Below are positions 1 through 8,928 of a stretch of 64,000 bases of DNA, in pieces (position 1 is the first letter of the stretch; the number at the start of each line of letters is the position of its first letter). Where the stretch lies: assembly GCA_963816795.1 (NCBI GenBank), contig CAWFLT010000016.1, forward strand, positions 227,345 to 291,344, in the 5' to 3' direction. The translations under genes were made by a program, and so were the position numbers. The notes under the pieces were generated by a model, which was not told the DNA's origin, searched no databases, and saw only the letters and a list, made by a program, of their open reading frames with translations. The DNA comes from CAWFLT01 sp963816795. Lineage in GTDB: Bacteria; Acidobacteriota; Vicinamibacteria; Vicinamibacterales; SCN-69-37.

Positions 1-345
1 AATCGGATCGAGCGGTGACACTTCGCCGGCGGCACTGACACAACGGTTGGCGGCGCGGCCTTCCGCGGTCTTGCCGCAGCGTTCGCCCACCCAAATGGAT
101 TGTCCGTCCTTGTCGATGTCGACCGCGCTGGTCGACCCCCATGTCCGTCCTTCGGGCATCTTGGCCCAGCCCTCGACGGTCTGATACGGATTGGGCGCGT
201 CGTTGGTCGGCGCGACGGCTGCCTGCGCACCGGGTGCCGCGGCCGGGGCGCCGGTCGTCTGTGCGATGAGCCCCAACGTCGCGCCACTCACGGCGACGAT
301 CAGGCAGACCGCGCGCGTCCACACTCGTCCTGAAGTTGTTGCCAT
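1..345 (-). CDS. Secreted NHL-repeat / amidating-lyase-like protein (N-terminal part, cut by window edge)
   Basis: An open frame of 115 codons starts at the ATG at 343-345 and runs off the left edge. A CAGGAG Shine-Dalgarno sits about seven bases before the ATG. Residues 1-35 form a signal peptide (basic start, hydrophobic core with CLIVAV, then an Ala/Pro-rich stretch). The mature part contains NPYQTVEGWAKMPEGRTWGS, then SAVDIDKDGQSIWVGERCG. In acidobacterial secreted NHL-propeller proteins, often annotated as peptidyl-alpha-hydroxyglycine alpha-amidating lyase-like, this forms the first blade. Only the start is present, so substrate and length cannot be judged. It is divergent from the amidohydrolase that follows. 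The family call is from remembered motif similarity and is moderately sure; the secretion signal is seen directly. Confidence 0.6.
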   Translation of the reverse strand, partial: MATTSGRVWTRAVCLIVAVSGATLGLIAQTTGAPAAAPGAQAAVAPTNDAPNPYQTVEGWAKMPEGRTWGSTSAVDIDKDGQSIWVGERCGKTAEGRAANRCVSAAGEVSPLDPI

Positions 346-422
346 CGCCAGCTCCTGGTGTTGGCCTAGCATAACGGCCTGCGGCCGAACGGTGAACACG
401 AAGTTCGCCTTATATTGTCCTC

Positions 423-1745
423 ATGCCCATGTCCATCCTTCCGCTGTCCCGCCGGCAGGCCGCCGCGCTGATCGTCATGCTGCTGCTCGTGGCCACGCCG
501 CGACGCCCGGCGAGCCAGCAGACACCGGCCGGCGCGATGCGCCCGGTCGGGTTCTACAACGCGCGGATCGTCGATGGCGACGGCCGGGTCGTCGCGACGA
601 GCGGTTACATCCGCGTGGGCGGCAACGGTCGCATCACGGCGATTGGGAATGGCCCCATTGAGATTCATCCCGGCGACCCGGTCGTCGATCTCGCCGGCCG
701 GACGGTGATGCCGGGGATGGTCAACGCGCACGGCCACGTCGGCGACACGCGCGGGCTGCAGACGGGCGCGCAGTTCTACACCGAGGCCAACCTGCTCGAT
801 CAACTCCGCCGCTATGCGAGCTACGGGGTCACGACGGTCATGAGCCTCGGGGGCGACGGAGAGGCCGGGTTCAAGCTTCGCGACGCGCAGGCGACGCCCG
901 CGCTCGATCGCGCGCGCCTCTTTGTCGCCGGCCCGGTGATCAACGCGACCACGGCCGAGGCCGCGCGCAAGGAAGTCGATCGCGTCGCCGCGATGAAACC
1001 GGATCTCATCAAGATTCGCGTCGACGACAACCTCGGCGCGTCGACCAAGATGCCGCTCGAGGCGGCGACCGCCGTGATCGATCAAGCGCACAAGCACGGC
1101 CTGCGCGTCGCGGCCCACATCTTTTACCTCGACGACGCGAAGGCGCTCCTCCGTGCCGGCGTCGACTTCATCGCGCATAGCATTCGCGACCTGCCGGTGG
1201 ACGACGAGCTGATCGGGTTGCTCAAGGCGCGCGACGTGTGCGTCTGTCCGACGCTGATGCGGGAAGTCTCGACGTTCGTCTACGAGAGCGAGCCGGAGTT
1301 CTTCAAGGACCCGTTATTTCTGCGGAGCGCCGATCCCGAGGTGCTCAACCAGCTCCGCGATCCAACCCGACAGGCGCAGATGAGAAACAGCAAGAGCGCG
1401 CAGCGCTACAAGGTGGCGCTCGACGTCGCGCTGGCCAACACGAAGCGGCTGTTCGACGCCGGTGTCTCAATCGCCGCCGGCACCGACACCGGGCCGCCGG
1501 CGCGGTTTCAGGGCTACTTCGAGCACATGGAGCTCGATCTGATGGCCAAAGCCGGCCTGAAGCCGGCCGACATCATCGCCTCGGCGACCGGCACCGCCGC
1601 TCGCTGCTCAAAGTTGACGGAGGTGGGTTTTCTCCGCCCTGGTCAATGGGCCGACTTCATCGTCCTCTGGGGCGACCCGCTCACCGACATCTCACGGACG
1701 ATGACGCTCGATTCGGTCTATGTCGCTGGAAATAAGATTAGATGA
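423..1745 (+). CDS. Secreted amidohydrolase-family protein
   Basis: A 440-residue protein of the metal-dependent amidohydrolase superfamily (imidazolonepropionase/prolidase-like branch). The N-terminus has a signal peptide (residues about 1-32: RRQAAALIVMLLLVAT). A small beta-sandwich follows with FYNARIVDGDGRVVATSGYI, then the barrel entry DLAGRTVMPGMVNAHGHVGD, where HGH is the first metal-binding HxH pair. Further metal ligands are probably the histidines in AAHIFYLDD and FIAHSIRD, and the aspartate in AAGTDTGP. The C-terminal strand LRPGQWADFIVLWGDPLTDI is typical of the family. It probably hydrolyses a cyclic amide or peptide-like substrate in the periplasm; the substrate is unknown. The start at 423 or the in-frame ATG at 429 are both possible. 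No frame break is seen. Confidence 0.85.
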   Translation: MPMSILPLSRRQAAALIVMLLLVATPRRPASQQTPAGAMRPVGFYNARIVDGDGRVVATSGYIRVGGNGRITAIGNGPIEIHPGDPVVDLAGRTVMPGMVNAHGHVGDTRGLQTGAQFYTEANLLDQLRRYASYGVTTVMSLGGDGEAGFKLRDAQATPALDRARLFVAGPVINATTAEAARKEVDRVAAMKPDLIKIRVDDNLGASTKMPLEAATAVIDQAHKHGLRVAAHIFYLDDAKALLRAGVDFIAHSIRDLPVDDELIGLLKARDVCVCPTLMREVSTFVYESEPEFFKDPLFLRSADPEVLNQLRDPTRQAQMRNSKSAQRYKVALDVALANTKRLFDAGVSIAAGTDTGPPARFQGYFEHMELDLMAKAGLKPADIIASATGTAARCSKLTEVGFLRPGQWADFIVLWGDPLTDISRTMTLDSVYVAGNKIR

Positions 1746-1785
1746 CAGCCGCGAAGCCCGCGACGTAGGAGCGGCGCTGAGCGCA

Positions 1786-1811
1786 GCGAGCGGGGGTGGG
1801 GCCCCGCGAGC
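1786..1811. repeat. 26-bp GC-rich intergenic repeat, copy 1
   Basis: A 26-base block with a dyad core (GCGGGG ... CCCCGC) lies between two convergent genes. An identical 26-base block occurs at 31161-31186. The folding potential and the place between convergent stops suggest a terminator-like or dispersed palindromic element. Function is inferred. Confidence 0.6.
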
Positions 1812-2525
1812 TCAGTCTTTGATAACCGGTGCGTAGTCCAGCGCTCCAAGACCCAGCCGGTACTTCGAGACGGGTTGGATCTGCAGTCCGAACGTTGCGG
1901 CCATCAACTTGATCATCGGCGGCAGTTCGATCCGGTACTTCACCTCGATGATGCACTTGTCTTCGATGAGTGGCAGCCCGACGCCCGGAATGAACGCCCG
2001 GTCGGGCATCGGCAGCACGCGGAGATTGGTGTCGTAGGTCACGCGGAGCAGGCCGTGCGGCGTTTGCGTCACGCGCGCGACGCGGTGATACGACATCTGG
2101 ATCTTGGGATGCAGGCCGCGGATGAGGATGCGACGATGGAACCAGTAGCCCTTCCAGGTTGGATCGGGTTCGTCGTCGGCCAGCCGCTGGAGATCGGCGA
2201 CAGGAACCGTCGTCCGCCGCTTGGCGAGCAGGCGATCCGTCCGGAACTTGCGTTCCAGGAAGATGAAGTCGAGCAGCCCGTAGCGGCGAATCCGGAACTT
2301 GCTTCGACCGTATGACGCGTGCCGATGATAGACATCGAACTTCGTCGTCTCGAAGTACAAGCTGGTCGTCTTGTACTCGTCGCCGAATTCCCCGTCACCG
2401 TGCTCGTCCGCCGAGAGGTTCGCCCGCATCCAGCCCAGAACCTGCGGGCCGAGGCTGCTATCGATGAGGAACTTCACTTCTCGCGCCCAGTCGCGCGTCT
2501 CGCGGGAGTCGAGGGAGGTCGACAT
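1812..2525 (-). CDS. VTC-domain protein (polyphosphate polymerase-like), copy 1
   Basis: A protein of about 237 residues of the VTC/triphosphate-tunnel family. I chose the ATG at 2525 (MSTSLDSRETRDWAREVKFL), because the family starts with the EVKFLI strand; the longer frame adds an unlikely leader. Alternating charged strands of the tunnel fold follow: TTSLYFETTKFDVYHRH, KFRIRRYG, FIFLERKFRTDRLLAKRRTT, LRVTYDTNLRVLP and CIIEVKYRIELP. These Arg/Lys/Glu-rich strands bind triphosphate and metal in yeast Vtc4, which makes polyphosphate. No membrane segment is visible, so the protein is probably cytoplasmic. In many bacteria VTC proteins are encoded next to CotH kinases and DUF4956 membrane proteins; here those partners lie about 5 kb away (7332-9617). 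A second VTC gene is at 23680-24480. Activity is inferred from the family. Confidence 0.85.
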   Translation of the reverse strand: MSTSLDSRETRDWAREVKFLIDSSLGPQVLGWMRANLSADEHGDGEFGDEYKTTSLYFETTKFDVYHRHASYGRSKFRIRRYGLLDFIFLERKFRTDRLLAKRRTTVPVADLQRLADDEPDPTWKGYWFHRRILIRGLHPKIQMSYHRVARVTQTPHGLLRVTYDTNLRVLPMPDRAFIPGVGLPLIEDKCIIEVKYRIELPPMIKLMAATFGLQIQPVSKYRLGLGALDYAPVIKD

Positions 2526-2546
2526 GCGCGGCAAGTGTAGTGGGCC

Positions 2547-2669
2547 ATCTACCTCCATTTCAAGGACAAGGCCGGGCTCGTTCAGGCGATCTGCGACGAG
2601 CTCTTGACGGTCTCGTTCGCCGCCTCCAGGCGCTCGGGTGCCGTTACACCGACTCGCAAACGGGCTTAG
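2547..2669 (+). pseudogene. Remnant of a TetR-type DNA-binding domain
   Basis: Forty codons in frame to a TAG at 2667-2669 read IYLHFKDKAGLVQAICDELL and then a short tail. This matches the end of the TetR N-terminal helix-turn-helix domain (consensus iYyhFkdKeeLl.av). The preceding helices are missing and the frame upstream overlaps the start of the VTC gene on the other strand. It is therefore a decayed fragment, not a working regulator. Confidence 0.5.
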
Positions 2670-2687
2670 GCCAGTCCTGACGGGCCC

Positions 2688-4442
2688 TTACTTCACGCGC
2701 ACGTCGAGCGCACGCGTTTCGCCCGCGGCGAGTTGAACTGCGATCGATGTCGCCAGGACCTGCGCGAGGAACTCGGGATCGAACTCACGACCCGGCTCGG
2801 GATCCAGCAGTGCCGCCAAACGATACTCGCCGGCCGGCAGGCCGCGAATCGCATAGCGGCCGTCCGCTCCGACTTGCACCAGGTGGATGCGGCGCGACTG
2901 TGGCAGCCACATCCGCCGATCGGTGGGGAAGAGCAGCATTGTGTGATCGGGCGCCGGCGCGCCGGCCGTGTTCGAGACGGTGCCCGCCACCTCTGCCCGC
3001 CGCGACGTGAGGGTGACGTTGATACCGGCGAGATTGCGCGTGCCGTCGACCTGCACGTGCAGATCCGCGGCGTCTTTTGCCTCGACGATCGCCGAGTCGA
3101 TCGTCCAGTCATCCGGCAAGCCACGTACGACGAAGCGGTACTGTGCCGGCAGCACGTTGCGCGCGGTGAACTGCCCGTCCGTGCCGATCGCGAGCTCGAC
3201 AATCCCCATCTCCCAATCCGTCGGCGACGAGATCGGATAGAGGCTGAGCCGGACTCCAGAGCGGTTGACGGTCGGCGGTAGCGCATCGAGAGCGATCTGC
3301 CCCGAGAGCGTCACGCCGCGCTGCATACGCAGGTCGACGCCCTCCGCGCCGCGCGTGTCGACGTGAACGTCGACGCTGCTCCACATCTCGCCGCCGGCGA
3401 CGCCCGCCTGTCCGCCCGGCGTGCCATGGGCCTTGACGATGTAGGAGCCGGGCACGACGCCGGAGAACGAGAACGTGCCATCACTCCGCATGTCGCGAAA
3501 CCAGATACCAACGCCGTTGATCGGCAGGCTCGCGTCGATGAGCTGTAGACGGCTCTGCGGAATCGTGCCCTCGCTGCTCGTGATCCGGCCGGCGACCGTG
3601 ACGGTCTGGATCACCTGCAGCCGGATGTTGATGCCTGGGACTTCCTCGCTCGCGCCAACGCGAACGGTGCCGGCGGTCGCGCCGAGCGGCGTGCCCGGAT
3701 AGTAGATCGGCACGTAGCCGAGTGAGGGCGGCGCCGGCGGTACGGGAAGGACCGGGGCCGGCTTGCCGGCAGTTTTTGCCGCCGCTGCGATCTGCGCCTG
3801 ACGATCGCGCGCGGCCTCTGCCGCTGCCACGCCGGCCGCGACGGTGTCACGCGGTACCGCGCTCACGAGGTACTCGCCGGGTGGAAGGCCCGCGATGCGG
3901 TACATGCCGCGATCGTCGGTCGTGCCGTTGCCGCCTGTGGTCAGCGCGCGGTGGCCGTTGTCGTAGTAGAAGCGCATCGCGCGCACCGGCACGTTGTACG
4001 CGGGGTCACCGAACTCGTCGATGACCGTGCCGGTGATGACGCTGCCGCGCATCATCCGCAGGGTGATGTCGGTCGTCTTCTGATTGGCAACGAGGCGAAT
4101 CGGCGTGCCGCGTGAATTGAGGCCCGGCCGTCGCGCACCGTAAACGGTGTCGAGGTAGCCCGAACGGGTGGCCGACAGCGTGTATTCGCCGGGCGGCACA
4201 TCCGTCAGCGAAAACAGACCGTCCGCGTCGCTGGTGGCGGTCCGCGTCGTCCGTCTGTCGGAATGCACGACGCGCACCTGCGCTTTGCGGACGGGCTGCC
4301 CCTCGACCCCGACCAGCCGGCCGGAGATCACGCCGGCCGCGGGTTGGGCCGCCGGTGGGGCCGGAACCTGCTGAGCGGAGACAACGGAAATCGAGAGGAC
4401 GAGGACGATGAGAGCGGCGGCAGTCGATCGCAGGCTGCGCAT
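2688..4442 (-). CDS. Secreted carboxypeptidase-regulatory-like repeat protein
   Basis: A 584-residue secreted protein. The start at 4442 (MRSLRSTAAALIVLVLSISV) gives a clean signal peptide ending near SAQQVPA. The body is a row of immunoglobulin-like CarboxypepD_reg/CNA-B-type domains. Each has the pattern GxV.d..G.p...v.v......t.aDG.fsl.dvPpGeYtL: examples are VRVVHSDRRTTRTATSDADG, DDRGMYRIAGLPPGEYLVSA and GADGRYAIRGLPAGEYRLAA. A proline/alanine-rich linker lies near the middle (APVLPVPPAPPSLGY). Such repeat proteins are very numerous in Acidobacteriota, usually exported, and their role (scaffold or binding) is unknown. The gene is followed in the same direction by nothing obvious; upstream is the Gfo/Idh/MocA gene at 4481-5485, also on the minus strand, 38 bases away, so co-transcription is possible. 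Confidence 0.8.
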   Translation of the reverse strand: MRSLRSTAAALIVLVLSISVVSAQQVPAPPAAQPAAGVISGRLVGVEGQPVRKAQVRVVHSDRRTTRTATSDADGLFSLTDVPPGEYTLSATRSGYLDTVYGARRPGLNSRGTPIRLVANQKTTDITLRMMRGSVITGTVIDEFGDPAYNVPVRAMRFYYDNGHRALTTGGNGTTDDRGMYRIAGLPPGEYLVSAVPRDTVAAGVAAAEAARDRQAQIAAAAKTAGKPAPVLPVPPAPPSLGYVPIYYPGTPLGATAGTVRVGASEEVPGINIRLQVIQTVTVAGRITSSEGTIPQSRLQLIDASLPINGVGIWFRDMRSDGTFSFSGVVPGSYIVKAHGTPGGQAGVAGGEMWSSVDVHVDTRGAEGVDLRMQRGVTLSGQIALDALPPTVNRSGVRLSLYPISSPTDWEMGIVELAIGTDGQFTARNVLPAQYRFVVRGLPDDWTIDSAIVEAKDAADLHVQVDGTRNLAGINVTLTSRRAEVAGTVSNTAGAPAPDHTMLLFPTDRRMWLPQSRRIHLVQVGADGRYAIRGLPAGEYRLAALLDPEPGREFDPEFLAQVLATSIAVQLAAGETRALDVRVK

Positions 4443-4480
4443 GGTTTCCCCCCAAAGCGTTCTGAGAGCCTCCACGGTGT

Positions 4481-5485
4481 TCACAGATGTTGCCACGCTC
4501 CCGTGTCTGAGGATTTCACGAGCGCGTCGATGACCCGCATGTTCTGCAGCGACGATTCGAGCGGATACGGCACGTCCGTGTCGTCGAGAATCGCGCGCGA
4601 GAACGCATCCCCCTGAATGCGGTACTGATCGCAGACGTCGACGGACATCTCCTGCCATCCGCCACCAGTCAGGTCGCGCCCATCGTCGATCCAGAAGCGA
4701 CAGGCGCGATCGGGCGGGGCATTGAACGGGATCTCGATCTCGAGCCGGCGCCTGGAGCCGAACAGGTGCACCCGCTGATAGGGCACCGCGCGCATGCTGC
4801 ACGTGCCGACGGCCTGACCGGACGGAAAATCGAGGATCATGGAGGTCGTGGTGTCGACCTTCATCGCAGGATCGTGCGCCATCAGCGCGAGCACGCGCCG
4901 CGGCTCCTCCCCGAACAGCAGACGGGATGTGACGACCAGATAGCAGCCGATATCCATCAAGGCGCCGCCACCGAACTCGGGGACGTGACGGACGTTGGCC
5001 GGATCGTCGTTGTAGAAACTGAAATAGCCGAGATACGACCGCAATTCACCGAGCTCGCCCGATCGACAGATGTCGATCGCCTTCAGCCACTGCGGGTGCG
5101 TCCGGACCATGAACGCTTCCTGGATCTTCACGCCAGTGCGATCGCGTGCGGCGATGATTGCCTCAGCCTCGCCGGCGTTGAGGCCGATCGGCTTCTCGCA
5201 CAGCACGTGCTTGCCGGCCTCCGCCGCCCGGATCGTCCACGGCGCGTGCAGGTGGTTCGGCAGCGGGTTGTAGATCGCGTCGATGTCCGGATCGTCGATC
5301 AGCGCCTGATACGATCCGTACGCCTTGGCGATGCCGAGCCGCGCGGCCGCGCCTTCGGCGCGTGGCCCGCTTCGCGACGCGATGGCGTCGATGGTCGCGA
5401 TCTCGCTCCGCTGCATGCCGGGGATGACCTTGGTCGTCGCAATCCGCGCGACGCCGAGGACGCCCCAGCGAACCCGTCTGTTCAT
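4481..5485 (-). CDS. Gfo/Idh/MocA-family NAD(P)-dependent oxidoreductase
   Basis: A 334-residue cytoplasmic dehydrogenase. The ATG at 5485 (MNRRVRWGVLGVARIATTKV) was preferred because the Rossmann strand with the GVLGVARIA nucleotide-binding turn begins directly after it; the longer frame has no family similarity. Further hallmarks are IDAIYNPLPNHLHAPWTIRA, the catalytic-lysine motif HVLCEKPIGLNAGEAEAI, and FMVRTHPQWLKAIDI. The C-terminal half gives the open beta-sheet substrate domain (FGGGALMDIGCYLVVTSRLL, then MILDFPSGQAVGTCSMRAVP). The family oxidises or reduces sugars and inositols; the substrate cannot be told. It is divergent from the TAT-exported paralogue at 5570, with 84 bases between the starts. 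Confidence 0.88.
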   Translation of the reverse strand: MNRRVRWGVLGVARIATTKVIPGMQRSEIATIDAIASRSGPRAEGAAARLGIAKAYGSYQALIDDPDIDAIYNPLPNHLHAPWTIRAAEAGKHVLCEKPIGLNAGEAEAIIAARDRTGVKIQEAFMVRTHPQWLKAIDICRSGELGELRSYLGYFSFYNDDPANVRHVPEFGGGALMDIGCYLVVTSRLLFGEEPRRVLALMAHDPAMKVDTTTSMILDFPSGQAVGTCSMRAVPYQRVHLFGSRRRLEIEIPFNAPPDRACRFWIDDGRDLTGGGWQEMSVDVCDQYRIQGDAFSRAILDDTDVPYPLESSLQNMRVIDALVKSSDTGAWQHL

Positions 5486-5569
5486 CGTCGAGCCACCGCC
5501 CTTCCAGGCAGGTGCCGAAACACCGCCTGCGGTAGCATAGGCTCGGGTTTCCATCCACGGAGTACGTCA

Positions 5570-7225
5570 ATGCAGGAAAAAGATTCGCAGGAACCGGGCG
5601 TTTCGCGGCGTGAGTTCGTGACCACGGCCGCCGCGGCCGCCGCGGGCTTCATGATCGTCCCCCGCCATGTGCTGGGGCGCGGGTTCCAGGCGCCGAGCGA
5701 TCTCGTGAACGTCGCCGCCGTCGGGATCAACGGCCAGGGCGGCATCAACACCCGCGCCGTCATGAGCCAGAACATCGTCGCCATCTGCGACTGCGATACG
5801 ACGCTGCTCGACGGCCGGTTGCAGGCGTGGAAGACGCAGGCCGATCGGATGGCGGTGCCCGCCGGGCAGGATCCGAACACAGGTCTGACCGGCCGCGGGC
5901 AGGGCGCTGGCCGCGCCGGCGCCCCGGGCGGGGCCGGCCGAGCCGGGGGACCGCCGCCGTCGCCATGGCGCGACTTCGAGACGTCGAAGACGCAGCTTGC
6001 GGCCGACGCGCGCTGGCCCGCCGAGGACCAGAACGCGACGCTGCAGCGCTTTGCCAACCAGCAACTGCCGCGTCTGAAGAAGTATCGGGACTACCGCGAG
6101 ATGTTCGAGCAGCAGAAGGACATCGACGCGGTGATCATCGCCACGCCCGATCACATGCACGCGCCGATCGCGTCGGCGGCGATGGCGCTCGGCAAGCACA
6201 TCTACGTGCAGAAGCCGCTGTGCTGGTCGGTGGCCGAGGCGCGTCACCTCGGCAAGCAGGCCGCCGAGAAGAAAGTCGTCGCGCTGATGGGCAACCAGAA
6301 TCACTCGCGCGACAACGTTCGCCAGGCGATCGAGCTCGTGCAGGCAGGGGCGATCGGCGACGTCCGCGAAGTGCACGTGTGGACCAACCGCCCGCGGGCG
6401 TACTGGCCCCAGGGGATCCCGCGCCCCGCGGCGATGACCGGCGACGCCTCGCGCCTCAATTGGAGCGACCAGAGCGTCAACCGCCGGCTCGCCGCCGCGA
6501 TGACCGGCACCTATCCCGTGCCCGAGACGCTCTCGTGGGACCTCTTCCTCGGCTGTGCGCCGGTCGTCGACTACCACCCGCTCTATCACCCGTTCAACTG
6601 GCGCGGCTGGGTTGATTGGGGCCAGGGCGCGCTCGGCGACATGGGCGCGCATCTGATCGATTTCCCGCACTGGGCCTTGCGGCTGGGATTGCCGACGTCG
6701 ATTCAGACGATCTCGACGCCGTTCAACGACGTCTGTTATCCGATCGCGACGACGACCTATTACGAGTTCCCGGCGCGTCGCGGCATGCCGGCCGTGAAGC
6801 TGACGTGGTACGACGGCGGGTTCATGCCGCCATTTCCCGAGGAGCTGGCGGGAGAGCCTCTCGATCCAAACGGCGGCATCCTGTACGTCGGGAGCAAAGG
6901 GAAGATGCTGCAGCAGCCGTACGCCCCGCGCCTGCTGCCGATGTCACGTCACAACGCGTTCAAACCGCCCAAAGAGAAACTGGCGCGCGTGCCGCATCAG
7001 GATCACGAGATGAACTGGATCAACACGATCAAAGGCAAGGACCAGCTCTCGTGCGACTTCAGCGACGCGGCCCGGCTGACCGAGATCATGCTCCTCGGCA
7101 TCGTCTCGCTCCGCGCCAAGAACGCCAAGCTCACCTACGACGAGGCGACCATGCGGATTACGAACAACTCGACGGCGAACCAGTTCCTGACGCGGGAGTA
7201 CCGGCAGGGGTTTGGACTGTCGTAG
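5570..7225 (+). CDS. TAT-exported Gfo/Idh/MocA-family oxidoreductase
   Basis: A 551-residue protein. The ATG at 5570 (MQEKDSQEPGVSRREFVTTA) gives a twin-arginine signal: SRREF followed by an alanine-rich hydrophobic stretch (residues about 12-40). The mature enzyme starts with VNVAAVGINGQGGINTRAV, a Rossmann turn. A long inserted Gly/Ala/Arg-rich loop (GRGQGAGRAGAPGGAGRAGG) separates the nucleotide half. Conserved motifs are DAVIIATPDHMHAPIASAA, HIYVQKPLCWSVAEARHLG (catalytic Lys) and GNQNHSRDNVRQAIELVQAG. WGQGALGDMGAHLIDFPHWA marks the C-terminal sheet domain. Exported members of this family are plentiful in Acidobacteriota, Planctomycetota and Bacteroidota and act on glycans or sugars in the periplasm; the exact reaction here is unknown. 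Confidence 0.9.
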   Translation: MQEKDSQEPGVSRREFVTTAAAAAAGFMIVPRHVLGRGFQAPSDLVNVAAVGINGQGGINTRAVMSQNIVAICDCDTTLLDGRLQAWKTQADRMAVPAGQDPNTGLTGRGQGAGRAGAPGGAGRAGGPPPSPWRDFETSKTQLAADARWPAEDQNATLQRFANQQLPRLKKYRDYREMFEQQKDIDAVIIATPDHMHAPIASAAMALGKHIYVQKPLCWSVAEARHLGKQAAEKKVVALMGNQNHSRDNVRQAIELVQAGAIGDVREVHVWTNRPRAYWPQGIPRPAAMTGDASRLNWSDQSVNRRLAAAMTGTYPVPETLSWDLFLGCAPVVDYHPLYHPFNWRGWVDWGQGALGDMGAHLIDFPHWALRLGLPTSIQTISTPFNDVCYPIATTTYYEFPARRGMPAVKLTWYDGGFMPPFPEELAGEPLDPNGGILYVGSKGKMLQQPYAPRLLPMSRHNAFKPPKEKLARVPHQDHEMNWINTIKGKDQLSCDFSDAARLTEIMLLGIVSLRAKNAKLTYDEATMRITNNSTANQFLTREYRQGFGLS

Positions 7226-7331
7226 AAGCAGATGAGGCAACCGCGGCAATGGGGCAATGGGGCAATGAAAGTTGGCCAATTGGGCGCGGACCCCATTGCC
7301 GCGCTGCCTGCGTTGCGCCCGGTTGCGCTCA

Positions 7332-8925
7332 TTACTTGTAATTCGCCAAGAACGTCTTCCGCTGCTCCATGAAGCTCTTGAGCTGCGTCAGTCCTTGCTC
7401 GAACGCTTCGTAGCTGGCGAGCTTGCGCGTATCCGCTTTCACGTCTGCGGCGATGAGCGTCTGGTACTTCTGCGCGAGCGGGCCGACCGTGTTCCAGTCG
7501 AGCCACTTCGCGGCGATCTGCTTCACGTAGGCCATGTAGCGGGAGCGAAGCGCCGGCACGGCGAGGAGCTTCGAACGGAGCGGCTTCGTGGGGTCGTCGA
7601 GTCCGATGAGCGGATCCAGTTCTGGGCCACCGCCGCGGCCGAAACCACGACCGCCGCCTCCGCCCGGTCCACCGGGACCGCCACGGCCAGGCGGGCCGGG
7701 CGGTAGCAGCACGCGATCCCCGCCACCGGGTGGTGGTGGGGGTGGCGGACCCATCATCATGCCGCGCCCACCGGCCGGCCCGAACGTCTCGTTCGCGTCG
7801 TGCGGGCAGGACGTGGAACTTGCCCGCCGGCGACTGATAGAGGCTGTAGTCGCTCGCGCGCGTCCAATAGCCGTCGTTGTTCACGAGCGTCGCCTCGAGC
7901 GCGAGGAACTTGAGCGCGCCGTCGACGTCGAGGATCGGCGCGAGCGCTTGCTCGAGCTGATCGGGCGCCGTCTCGTTCAGCACTTTCGTCAGATTGATCA
8001 AGCTCTGCCACGACTTCGCGTCGTCTTTCGACTTGATCTCGTAGACGCGTTTGTAGGCGGTGATGTCGTCGCCCAGGTACTCGAGGCCGCCGCGGCCGCC
8101 CGGGCTGCCCGGCACTTTCCAGCGGGCCCCGTCGGGGGTCTTGTACCAGGCGTTCACGAAGTCCTTGTTGAATTGCTCGGCGCTGACGTACACGCCCCAG
8201 CTCTCGCCGTTGATCGAGACGCGCACGTAGTTGGCCCGCGGCGCCGCGATGTGCTCGCGCGCCGCCGCGAGGAAGAGCACCGTCCGCAGATACGTCGGGT
8301 CGTCGTTCGAGTTGAGCAGATTGAGGGTGCGATGCCCGAGCAGCGCTTGTGACTCGTGGACGAAGTCCACCGCCACGTTGAGCGAATGCTTCAGACCCGC
8401 CGGCACGCCGAAATACGACGAGGCGCCGCGGAAGTGAATGCCGACGTCACGATACGTCTTGCCGTCGACGGTCAGCGTCGCCGGCACTTCGACGTCGGTG
8501 TTGTTGAACGCCATCAACTCGGCTTCCCAGTCGCTCGTCTCGAAGTCGAGGAAGAGAGTCCGCACGGTCCCCATGTCGTACAGCGGCACCGTGGCGGCGA
8601 CCGGCTTGACGTCTGCCGGTGTCAGCTTCGCGCCGGGCAATCCCACCATGCCGCCACGACCGGGCCCACCGCGTCCTCCGGGGCCCCGGCCCATCGGCTG
8701 CGATTCGAGAAAGGTGCGCGCCTCTTTTCGCTCGGCGGCATCGAGACGCTTGTCGCCGTTCTTGTCGAACTGCGCGACGATCTTGCGCTCGCCACCCATT
8801 CCGGGCGGGCCGCCTCCCGGAGGACCGAAGCCGCCGCCGGGGCCGCCCGGGCGCTGCGGGGCAGCGGCGTTTGGCACGACGAGCGTGACCGCCGCGGCGA
8901 GTGTGATCGAAAGTCGCTTCATCAT
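7332..8925 (-). CDS. CotH-family protein kinase-like protein with EF-hand (one frame slip)
   Basis: A secreted CotH-type protein of roughly 530 residues, read in two frames that join near 7800. The first reads to YQSPAGKFHVLP, the second continues HDANETFGP; together they give the family motif HVLPHDANETF. Features in order: signal peptide (MKRLSITLAAAVTLVVPNAA), a Gly/Pro-rich segment, one calcium-binding EF-hand loop (DKNGDKRLDAAE), and the CotH core with LTVDGKTYRDVGIHFRGASS, LNLLNSNDDPTYLRTVLFLA, NGESWGVYVSAEQFNKDFV and EATLVNNDGYWTRASDYSLY. A second Gly/Pro-rich stretch precedes the C-terminal helices. Bacillus CotH is an atypical kinase that phosphorylates spore-coat proteins; the target here is unknown. 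The stop of the DUF4956 gene lies four bases before this start, so the two are probably translationally coupled. Confidence 0.85.
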
Positions 8926-8928
8926 GTG

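Noticed and set aside
4766..5569. Upstream extension of the TAT-exported oxidoreductase to 819 residues
   Set aside because: The extra 268 residues are antisense to the other oxidoreductase gene; the twin-arginine signal at 5570 marks the true start.
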